Shown piece after piece: positions 1 to 5,534 of a stretch of DNA of 8,134 nt (the first letter of the stretch is position 1; every line of letters starts with the position of its first letter). This stretch comes from Acidobacteriota bacterium (lineage in GTDB: Bacteria > Acidobacteriota > Vicinamibacteria > Vicinamibacterales > 2-12-FULL-66-21). Location of the stretch: positions 1 through 8,134 of the forward strand of contig JACCXG010000223.1 in the NCBI GenBank assembly GCA_013697225.1. The letters are read 5' to 3'. The notes beneath the pieces are model-generated. The model ran no database searches, was not told where the DNA came from, and saw only the letters and a list, made by a program, of their open reading frames with translations. The translations under genes and the position numbers were made by a program.

Positions 1-1088
1 GCGAAGGTGAGCCCCTTCTTCTCGTTGATCGGGATCTGGGTGATGCCGCGCAGCTGGTACTCGACAGGATCCTCGATCGTGATGATCTTGTCCTCGATGG
101 ACTTGATTTCGGAGAGCGCCGCATACAGCGTCGTCGTCTTGCCGCTGCCGGTCGGACCGGTGACGAGCACCATCCCGTAGGGCTCGGCGATGTACTTCCG
201 GAAGCGGCGCAGTTCGTCTTCGGGAAACCCGAGAATATCGAGCCGCAACTCCTGGAACTGCTCGCTGATCGACTCCTTGTCGAGGATGCGGATGACCGCA
301 TCCTCACCATGGACGCTCGGCATGATGGACACGCGGAAATCTATGCTCTTGCCCCCCATCCGCACCTTGAAGCGGCCGTCCTGCGGCACCCGCTTCTCGG
401 CGATGTCGAGCTCGGCCATGACCTTCACGCGCGAGATGATCGTGCTGTGAAAGCGCTTGTCGATCGGGCGCATTGCCGCTTGCAGCACACCGTCGATGCG
501 GTACTTCACGTGCACCGCGTCGTCCTGGGTCTCGATGTGGATGTCGCTCGCGCGGCGCTGGATGGCCGAATACAACGTGGAGTCGACCAGGCGGATGACC
601 GGGCTCTGGTCGGCACTGAGCTTGTCGACGCTGAGCTGCTCGTCTCCCAGGGCATCGTCTTCACGCAGGAGCTGCAACTGAAAGCTTTCAGTCGCCTCTT
701 CGAGCACCCGCTGCGAGCTCTCGCTCTTCTTCAGGATCCCCTGAATGGCCGAGGCTGTTCCGACCGTGACACGAATGGGCGTCGCGAGCAGCACCGCCAG
801 CTCGTCGATCATCGGCAGGTCCGTCGGGTCGGAGACGACGATGACAAGGGCCTGGCCGTCCCGGCGATAGGGGACGAACCCGTAACGCAGCATCAGGTCG
901 GCCGGGATTGCCCGAAACAGCTCGTGATCGATGCTGAACTGCGACAGGTCGACGAACGGAAGCCGGTAGCGCGCGGCCAGGCGGCGGGCGTCCGCGGCCT
1001 CGGCCACGTGATCAGCGGCGCTGGGCTCTGGGCCGCTGACGTACAGCTCTGTGTGAGCGCCCTCAGCCGCTGGTGTCGAAGTCTTCAT
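1..1088 (-). CDS. gspE: Type II secretion / type IV pilus assembly ATPase, GspE/PilB family (3' part beyond the window)
   Basis: Cytoplasmic hexameric ATPase that powers pseudopilus or pilus assembly through the inner-membrane platform protein GspF/PilC. I translated it from the ATG at 1088; 362 codons are visible and the frame is still open at base 1. In order: an N-terminal GspE/MshEN-like domain (about residues 25-110), a linker, the N2 domain with SDIHIE at 181-186, then the RecA-like core with Walker A GPTGSGKT at 311-318 and the Asp-box EDPVE at 339-343. Walker B and the family's tetracysteine region would lie off the edge. Only one short N-terminal domain precedes N2, which fits GspE better than the longer PilB, but the pilus version cannot be excluded. 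The start is supported by an AGGGG stretch just upstream and by the gspF stop 31 nt away, so the two genes are probably co-transcribed. Confidence 0.93.
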   Translation of the reverse strand, partial: MKTSTPAAEGAHTELYVSGPEPSAADHVAEAADARRLAARYRLPFVDLSQFSIDHELFRAIPADLMLRYGFVPYRRDGQALVIVVSDPTDLPMIDELAVLLATPIRVTVGTASAIQGILKKSESSQRVLEEATESFQLQLLREDDALGDEQLSVDKLSADQSPVIRLVDSTLYSAIQRRASDIHIETQDDAVHVKYRIDGVLQAAMRPIDKRFHSTIISRVKVMAELDIAEKRVPQDGRFKVRMGGKSIDFRVSIMPSVHGEDAVIRILDKESISEQFQELRLDILGFPEDELRRFRKYIAEPYGMVLVTGPTGSGKTTTLYAALSEIKSIEDKIITIEDPVEYQLRGITQIPINEKKGLTF

Positions 1089-1119
1089 AGATCCCCTGCT
1101 GGATGTGCTTCCCCGCGCG

Positions 1120-2325
1120 TCAGCCGAGTCCCCCCATGTCGAACAGCGGCATATAAAGCGCCAGGAGCAGCGCCGCGATGATGATGCCCATCACCACGAG
1201 CATCAGCGGCTCGACGAGCGTGATGAACCGCGCCAGGTTCGTGTCGATTTCCTCGTCGAAGAAGTCCGCGAGGCTGTTGAGCATCTCCTGGAGCGCGCCT
1301 GTGGACTCGCCGACCTCCACCATCTTCACCGCCACGTCCGGAAACGCCTCGCTGTCCTGCATTGCCGCAGCCAGAGCGCGCCCCTCGCGAACCTGCTGGC
1401 CGGCCGTCTGCAGCTCCCGCGACACATACCGGTTCTTGATTGATCGCGCCGCCACGTCGAGCGCGTTCACCAGCGGAATCCCCCCGCCGAGCAGCGTGGC
1501 CAGTGTGCGCGAGGCCTGAGAGGTGGAAAACTTCCTGGCAATCGGCCCGATGGCCGGCAGCCTCAGGATCCACCAGTCGAATCGCTCCCGCTGCTCCGGC
1601 TGTTTGAGCCAGACCCAGAAACCCACCACCGCTGCCAGAACCGCGAGCGCGATGAACACTGCATAGTTCCGCGCAATGTCCGATACGGCCACGATCATCC
1701 GCGTCGAGAGCGGCAGCTGCTGCTGAAATTGGCCGTAGAACGCGCCGAACTCCGGCACGACCCGGAGCACGATGATCGACACGACCACGAGGGAGAGCGC
1801 CAGCAGGATGAGCGGGTAGATCAGCGCCGAAATAGTCTTCCGCCTGACAGTCGCGACCACCTTCACGTACGCCACGTAGCGCCGGATGACCTGCTCGAGG
1901 TTGCCGCTCTTCTCCCCGGCGAGGAGCGATGCCGTATACACCCCGGGAAACAGCTCGCCGTGCGCCTCGAACGCCTCCGACAGCGAGCTGCCCGCCCGCA
2001 CACGCTCGTAGACGTCGTCCAGGACCGACTTGAAGAGCGGGTTCGAGACGCGGCGTTTCAGGATCTCCAGCGACTGCACGAGCGGCATGCCCGCTTTCAG
2101 CAGTGTCGCGAGCTCCTGATTGAACACCAGGAACTCCCGTGTCGACACCCTGGTTCGTCTCGGCAGCGAGATGCCGCCCGGCATGATCCCGCCGGTCCGC
2201 TGGATGCCGAGCACATAGAGGCCGCGCTCCTCGAAGTCGCGCCTGAGCCGGGCCTCGTTCTCTGCTGCGTAGACCCCCTCGATGATTTCCCCACCGGGGG
2301 TCCCCAGCCTGCAGCGAAACTCCAC
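1120..2325 (-). CDS. gspF: Type II secretion / type IV pilus inner-membrane platform protein, GspF/PilC family
   Basis: Polytopic inner-membrane protein that couples the GspE/PilB ATPase to pseudopilin polymerisation. At 401 residues it has the usual full length. It carries two repeated T2SSF domains, about residues 66-189 and 268-391, each with the family's glycine-glutamate signature (GEKSGNLEQVI at 137-147; GESTGALQEML at 339-349). Hydrophobic segments lie at about 168-190, 221-240 and 371-391. The N-terminus EFRCRLGTPGGEIIEG is typical of the family. The start is GTG; an in-frame TAG two codons upstream rules out a longer version. The Shine-Dalgarno is weak (AGGA about 14 nt away). A TGG-TATATA extended -10-like patch lies at 2405-2413, but no -35 is convincing. 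It precedes gspE by 31 nt, so the order is F then E, the reverse of classical gsp operons. PilC is the alternative name. Confidence 0.92.
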   Translation of the reverse strand: MEFRCRLGTPGGEIIEGVYAAENEARLRRDFEERGLYVLGIQRTGGIMPGGISLPRRTRVSTREFLVFNQELATLLKAGMPLVQSLEILKRRVSNPLFKSVLDDVYERVRAGSSLSEAFEAHGELFPGVYTASLLAGEKSGNLEQVIRRYVAYVKVVATVRRKTISALIYPLILLALSLVVVSIIVLRVVPEFGAFYGQFQQQLPLSTRMIVAVSDIARNYAVFIALAVLAAVVGFWVWLKQPEQRERFDWWILRLPAIGPIARKFSTSQASRTLATLLGGGIPLVNALDVAARSIKNRYVSRELQTAGQQVREGRALAAAMQDSEAFPDVAVKMVEVGESTGALQEMLNSLADFFDEEIDTNLARFITLVEPLMLVVMGIIIAALLLALYMPLFDMGGLG

Positions 2326-2512
2326 TGGCTACCGCGCGTCCTGCTGCCGCCGGGCGCAAGCTCTTGTCACAGTTGACATTATCGGGCGATTGCAATCCAC
2401 GAAGTATATACCAGGGCCTCAGCGGATTGCCGAGCCGGACTTCATGGATTAGACAGTGACCGGGCCATTCCGGCTTGGAGAGCCTCAGCGAGGATCCCTG
2501 CGCGCGCGGCGT

Positions 2513-3196
2513 CTACTTACGTCCGGCGAGGGAGAGGATGCGGGAAACGTAATTGCGGGTCTCTCGATACGGCGGGATACCGTTGAACTTCTTCACGGCG
2601 GCTTCCCCGGCGTTGTAGGCGGCAAGCGCCAGTTCCTCGCCCCAGCGGTCGATGAGCGTCTTCAGGTGCTTCACACCCGCCGCGATGTTTGCCCTGGGGT
2701 CGTACGGATTCAGCACGTTGTACTGCCGCGCCGTGGCGGGCATCAACTGCATCAGACCCATCGCCCCTTTGTGGGAGCGGGCGGTCGGCCGATAGTTCGA
2801 TTCCACGTGGATGAGGGCCTGGACGAGCATGGGATCCACCCCGTGCGCCTGGGCCACCTGCACGATGAGCTCGCCATACCTGGTGGCGGGCATCTGCGGG
2901 GCGGCCTCGGGACCCTGGGCTGCGCCGGCCGCTGTGGCAGCCGTGATCGCAACAGCACTCCCGGGATCCTGGTAGGCCACCTCGTCCGGCACGATCCTGT
3001 CCACCACCGTGCGGTCGCAGGTCACCTCTCCGCCGTTGCGCATCTGCAGCACGATGCGATCACCGTCGATGCGATGGGAGGTGATTGAGAGGGTGCGTCC
3101 GGATGTCAGGACTACAAGTTCCGCGAAGGCGGGTCCGGGAACACAGGTCCCGGCCGCGAGAGTCAGCGTCAGGGCAAGGGGAAGCTTCGAACTCAT
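2513..3196 (-). CDS. Secreted SLT-family lytic transglycosylase
   Basis: Predicted periplasmic enzyme that cleaves the MurNAc-GlcNAc bond of peptidoglycan to give 1,6-anhydro-MurNAc ends. It has 227 residues. A signal peptide spans about 1-25 with an AFA/E cleavage site. Residues 26-75 form a small beta-rich segment (VVLTSGRTLSITSHRIDG...) of the kind often found before SLT domains, followed by an Ala-rich linker (about 76-100). The SLT domain covers about 105-227: predicted catalytic Glu132 in HVESNY, GLMQLMP at 147-153, AYNAGE at 193-198 and the IPPYRETRNYV end motif at 207-217. Nothing essential appears to be missing. TAGGA lies about 9 nt before the ATG. A TGGACA/TAGGAT pair with an 18-nt spacer also sits immediately upstream, but its -10 overlaps that Shine-Dalgarno, so only one reading can hold. 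Small SLT enzymes beside secretion genes sometimes open the wall for the machine; that role here is inference. Confidence 0.93.
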   Translation of the reverse strand: MSSKLPLALTLTLAAGTCVPGPAFAELVVLTSGRTLSITSHRIDGDRIVLQMRNGGEVTCDRTVVDRIVPDEVAYQDPGSAVAITAATAAGAAQGPEAAPQMPATRYGELIVQVAQAHGVDPMLVQALIHVESNYRPTARSHKGAMGLMQLMPATARQYNVLNPYDPRANIAAGVKHLKTLIDRWGEELALAAYNAGEAAVKKFNGIPPYRETRNYVSRILSLAGRK

Positions 3197-3223
3197 GCGC
3201 GGTCATCCTAGCACCGTTCGAAA

Positions 3224-3266
3224 GGCTCTGTCCAGAAACGCTACAGTTGGGGTAGCCCGGAGAGCC
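3224..3266 (-). terminator. Nested hairpin between lipoprotein gene and transglycosylase gene (weak terminator candidate)
   Basis: Read on the minus strand, GGCTCT pairs with AGAGCC, CCGG with CTGG (one G-U pair) and GCTAC with GTAGC, around a 7-nt loop CCCAACT. That gives about 15 base pairs with two one-sided bulges. It lies 27 nt after the stop of the downstream lipoprotein gene and is followed only by TTT, so it is not a classical intrinsic terminator. It could be a weak terminator, an RNA-stability element or chance. Confidence 0.3.
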
Positions 3267-3293
3267 GTCCATCGTCCGCTGAGGTGTCCGTGC

Positions 3294-4187
3294 TTACTGC
3301 TTGGCCTCGAGGAAGGTGTGGAAGACCCGGATGCCGAGGTCCCGAGTGTCGCCGGCGGTCGGCTTGAATGTCTTGTCAACGTGGATCGAGATCTCAGCCA
3401 TCTCGCGCGCACCGAGTTGAGCGGCTGCGATCGGGAACGTCAGGAGCGTGGGGTCCTCTGCATCGGCAGTGAAGGATCCGATCACCTCATCCCCCAGGCG
3501 GATGGTGACCTGCTGCGGCGGGTTGAACTGATCCACCCGGGCGTCGTACTGCAGGTAGAACGTCGCATCCCGCTTCGGGTTCCGGAACGAGACCACGGCG
3601 CGGTCCCGCGTCCACTTCCATTCCGACGAAGGGTTGTCAGGCGCGACCTCGACCGGGTGCCAGCCCGCCTTATCGATGAGGAAGATGTTCTCCGACTGCG
3701 GCAGAATCTGGAAGCGTCCGACAACGTATTCCCGCCGGCTGGCTTCCTGGGCACTGAGGGCCAGGCGGTGGCCGGTCTCCTGGGAGTAGAGGCCGAGCCG
3801 TACGACGGCTTCGCCGATGTACGGATAATTCGGGACGAACACCTTCCGCGCATACTCCACGGTTTGTCCCGGCTTCCATTGCGAGGTCGGGACGGGGGGC
3901 TCATGATCGTCGGTCCACAGCTGCTCTCCCCCCGGGTCGAGCACGTGGACGAAGACCCAGTAGTCACCGTCGATGTTGGCGGCTGGCGCGACGTCGAACC
4001 GGTACTTGAGCTCCACCGGACTGCCGATCGCCACGCGGTTGCGTTCAATCGCGAACGACGGGGTCGCCACCGGAGGGTCGTTGGGCTCGTCCCTGCCGCA
4101 TCCGGCCGCCACCAGCGCCATCAGGACGTAGAGCCAGACGGGAAGGAACTGATGCGCGGAACGCACGGAGAATGCTGGTCTGTTCAT
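3294..4187 (-). CDS. Putative two-domain beta-rich lipoprotein, downstream copy with intact C-terminus
   Basis: I do not recognise a named family. The 297-residue product has an N-terminal hydrophobic segment (about 15-29) ending in AAGC, so Cys30 would be the lipidated residue; the -3 Ala makes this a weak lipobox. After a Pro-rich stretch, residues about 41-160 look like an immunoglobulin-like beta-sandwich (YWVFVHVLD at 76-84, then VVRLGLYS). Residues about 165-297 form a second beta-rich domain ending LGIRVFHTFLEAKQ. From memory, similar two-part modules occur in exported acidobacterial proteins and near glycosyltransferases, but I cannot assign ligand or activity. It differs from the upstream copy at 10 of the 286 shared residues: 17, 20, 26, 61, 69, 98, 138, 140, 223 and 260. 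It starts 45 nt after the upstream copy's stop and carries its own copy of that gene's upstream region. No clear Shine-Dalgarno is visible. Confidence 0.87.
   Translation of the reverse strand: MNRPAFSVRSAHQFLPVWLYVLMALVAAGCGRDEPNDPPVATPSFAIERNRVAIGSPVELKYRFDVAPAANIDGDYWVFVHVLDPGGEQLWTDDHEPPVPTSQWKPGQTVEYARKVFVPNYPYIGEAVVRLGLYSQETGHRLALSAQEASRREYVVGRFQILPQSENIFLIDKAGWHPVEVAPDNPSSEWKWTRDRAVVSFRNPKRDATFYLQYDARVDQFNPPQQVTIRLGDEVIGSFTADAEDPTLLTFPIAAAQLGAREMAEISIHVDKTFKPTAGDTRDLGIRVFHTFLEAKQ
3329..3340. repeat. 12-bp direct repeat GGATGCCGAGGT at left duplication end
   Basis: Lies inside the last codons of the intact lipoprotein gene (encoding part of DLGIR). The same 12 bases recur at the internal junction (4259-4270) and at the right end (5189-5200). 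This is the pattern expected if a pre-existing short repeat mediated slippage or unequal crossing-over. Confidence 0.9.
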
Positions 4188-4260
4188 GCGGAGCGGGGAT
4201 CGTACTGCAGTTGTTCGGGGCAGGGCAATATGCTAGCCTTCGAGGCGATCGGCTGATGGG
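3331..4260. repeat. 930-bp tandem repeat, unit 1
   Basis: First unit of a head-to-tail duplication with a constant offset of 930 bp. It holds all but the last 37 bases of the downstream lipoprotein gene plus 73 bp of its 5' flank. Line-by-line comparison with the second unit gives 32 substitutions and no insertion or deletion (about 96.6% identity). Thirty-one of the differences are in codons and one is in the flank (4221 versus 5151). Confidence 0.96.
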
Positions 4261-5117
4261 ATGCCGAGGTCCCGAGTGTCGCCGGCGGTCGGCTTGAATG
4301 TCTTGTCAACGTGGATCGAGATCTCAGCCATCTCGCGCGTACCGAGTTGAGCGGCTGCGATCGGGAACGTCAGGAGCGTGGGGTCCTCCGCATCGGCAGT
4401 GAAGGATCCGATCACCTCATCCCCCAGGCGGATGGTAACCTGCTGCGGCCGGTTGAACTGATCCACCCGGGCGTCGTACTGCAGGTAGAAGGTCGCATCC
4501 CGCTTCGGGTTGCGGAACGAGACCACAGCGCGGTCCCGCGTCCACTTCCATTCCGACGAAGGGTTGTCAGGCGCGACCTCGACCGGGTGCCAGCCCGCCT
4601 TGTCGATCAGGAAGATGTTCTCCGACTGCGGCAGAATCTGAAAGCGCCCGACGACGTATTCCCGCCGGCTGGCTTCCTGGGCGCTGAGGGCGAGGCGGCG
4701 GCCGGACTCCTGCGAGTAGAGGCCGAGCCGCACGACGGCTTCGCCGATGTACGGATAATTCGGGACGAACACCTTTCGCGCATACTCGACGGTTTGTCCC
4801 GGTTTCCATTGCGAGGTCGGGACGGCCGGCTCATGATCGTCGGTCCACAGCTGCTCTCCCCCCGGGTCGAGCACGTGGACGAAAACCCAGTAGTCCCCGT
4901 CGATGTTGGCGTCTGGCGCGACGTCGAACCGGTACCTGAGCTCCACCGGGCTGCCGATCGCCACGCGGTTGCGTTCAATCGCGAACGACGGGGTCGCCAC
5001 CGGAGGGTCGTTGGGCTCGTCCCTGCCGCATCCGGCCGCCGCCAGCGCCATCAGGACGCAGAGCCAGAGGGGAAGGAACTGATGCGCGGAACGCACGGAG
5101 AATGCTGGTCTGTTCAT
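4233..5117 (-). CDS. Putative two-domain beta-rich lipoprotein, upstream copy with altered C-terminus
   Basis: Paralogue of the gene immediately downstream, produced by a tandem duplication. The product has 294 residues: the first 286 match the other copy apart from 10 substitutions, then the final RVFHTFLEAKQ is replaced by PSADRLEG. Those eight codons read into what was the gene's own 5' flanking DNA before a TAG at 4233-4235. The native end looks like a terminal beta-strand of domain 2, so this copy may fold less well or lack an edge interaction. The signal segment and lipobox (AAAGC, Cys30) are intact; Y20C adds a cysteine inside the hydrophobic stretch. The reading frame is undisturbed, so I call it a gene rather than a pseudogene. 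It is divergent from the BMC operon, with 126 nt between the two start codons. No clear Shine-Dalgarno is seen, so a very short or absent leader is possible. Confidence 0.85.
   Translation of the reverse strand: MNRPAFSVRSAHQFLPLWLCVLMALAAAGCGRDEPNDPPVATPSFAIERNRVAIGSPVELRYRFDVAPDANIDGDYWVFVHVLDPGGEQLWTDDHEPAVPTSQWKPGQTVEYARKVFVPNYPYIGEAVVRLGLYSQESGRRLALSAQEASRREYVVGRFQILPQSENIFLIDKAGWHPVEVAPDNPSSEWKWTRDRAVVSFRNPKRDATFYLQYDARVDQFNRPQQVTIRLGDEVIGSFTADAEDPTLLTFPIAAAQLGTREMAEISIHVDKTFKPTAGDTRDLGIPSADRLEG
4259..4270. repeat. 12-bp direct repeat GGATGCCGAGGT at duplication junction
   Basis: Junction copy. Bases on its left match the right-end context (GCTGATGGG...), while bases on its right match the left-end context (...TCCCGAGTG). 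It is therefore a recombinant of the two outer copies, which identifies it as the novel joint. Confidence 0.9.
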
Positions 5118-5190
5118 GCGGAGCGGGGATCGTACTGCAGTTGTTCGGGGTAGGGCAATATGCTAGCCTTCGAGGCGATCGGCTGATGGG
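4261..5190. repeat. 930-bp tandem repeat, unit 2
   Basis: Second unit. It begins exactly where the first ends and carries the upstream lipoprotein gene plus its 73-bp 5' flank, which is also the upstream flank of the BMC operon. The sequence match stops at 5200: the 12-bp end repeat is present at 5189-5200 and the DNA beyond it is unique. Confidence 0.96.
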
Positions 5191-5243
5191 ATGCCGAGGT
5201 ACGGGGCCATGGTGGGCTGGCTGGTGGAACACGGTCTGAAGAT
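5118..5243. promoter_or_regulatory. Divergent intergenic region between lipoprotein gene and BMC operon
   Basis: A 126-bp region that must hold signals for both directions. For the lipoprotein (minus) there are two weak readings. One is an AGGC-N8-TTGCC box at 5154-5169, with GG and GC spaced as in sigma-54 sites but matching the consensus only partly. The other is a TTGCCC / TACGAT pair with an 18-nt spacer ending about 11 nt before the ATG, which would give an almost leaderless message. For the BMC genes (plus), TATGCT at 5159-5164 is a possible -10 without a good -35. The half from 5118 to 5190 is duplicated at 4188-4260. None of these sites is strong. Confidence 0.3.
5189..5200. repeat. 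12-bp direct repeat GGATGCCGAGGT at right duplication end
   Basis: Right boundary of the tandem duplication, in the divergent intergenic region 44 bp before the BMC shell gene. Beyond it (5201 onward) no similarity to the repeat units remains. Confidence 0.9.
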
Positions 5244-5534
5244 ATGTCCGACGCATTGGGTCTGGTTGAAACCAAGGGACTGATCGGGGCCATCGAAGCC
5301 GCCGATGCCATGGTCAAGGCGGCCAACGTCGTCCTCGCCGGCAAGGAATACATCGGCGCCGGGTACGTCACCGTCATGGTCCGAGGGGACGTCGGGGCCG
5401 TGAAGGCCGCAACCGATGCCGGGGCAGCTGCCGCCCGGCGTGTCGGTGAGCTCGTCTCCGTGCACGTCATACCGCGCCCGCACGCCGAGGTAGAGAAGGT
5501 CCTTCCAAGGGCAAAGGACGCGAAGGCTTCCTAG
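5244..5534 (+). CDS. Bacterial microcompartment hexameric shell protein (BMC-H, PduA/EutM type)
   Basis: Forms hexamers that tile the facets of a protein-bounded compartment; the central pore passes small metabolites. The 96-residue product is one full BMC domain: ALGLVETKG at 4-12, EAADAMVKAA at 18-27 with the conserved edge lysine Lys25, pore loop IGAG at 37-40, VRGDVGAVKAATDAGAAAA at 46-64 and HVIPRPH at 74-80. It resembles PduA and EutM along its whole length, with a short charged tail after LP88. Against PduA as I recall it, pore Ser40 is Ala39 here and Lys37 is Tyr36. The only ATG upstream (5209) is out of frame. The Shine-Dalgarno is poor (GAAG close to the ATG). The stop abuts the ATG of the aldehyde dehydrogenase, which implies translational coupling. 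No pentamer (BMC-P) or trimer (BMC-T) gene lies in the window. Confidence 0.97.
   Translation: MSDALGLVETKGLIGAIEAADAMVKAANVVLAGKEYIGAGYVTVMVRGDVGAVKAATDAGAAAARRVGELVSVHVIPRPHAEVEKVLPRAKDAKAS

Noticed and set aside
1085..2395. 436-codon minus-strand open frame overlapping gspF
   Set aside because: It is an alternate frame of gspF with low-complexity Arg/Gly/Ala-rich translation and no domain. The frame at 1120-2325 has full GspF homology.
2373..2410. Plus-strand TTGACA followed by TATATA
   Set aside because: The spacer is 26 nt, far from the optimum, and no plus-strand gene follows.
2433..2475. AGCCGGA / TCCGGCT inverted repeat after the transglycosylase gene
   Set aside because: Only 7 bp with a 29-nt loop and no U-tract; not convincing as a terminator.
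3009..4256. Long plus-strand open frames opposite the transglycosylase and lipoprotein genes, including a similar one at 4311-5153
   Set aside because: These are antisense frames made possible by GC-rich third positions. The translations are Arg/Val/Leu-rich without motifs, and their presence in both repeat units follows simply from the duplication.
3331..5190. Possibility that the tandem repeat is an assembly artefact
   Set aside because: An artefact would give identical units. Here 32 substitutions are spread across the unit, mostly at silent sites, which indicates true divergence.
5163..5483. Minus-strand frame over the BMC gene ending in the same LGIPSADRLEG tail as the upstream lipoprotein
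   Set aside because: The shared tail comes only from the 12-bp end repeat plus the duplicated flank. The rest is antisense to a clear BMC gene.
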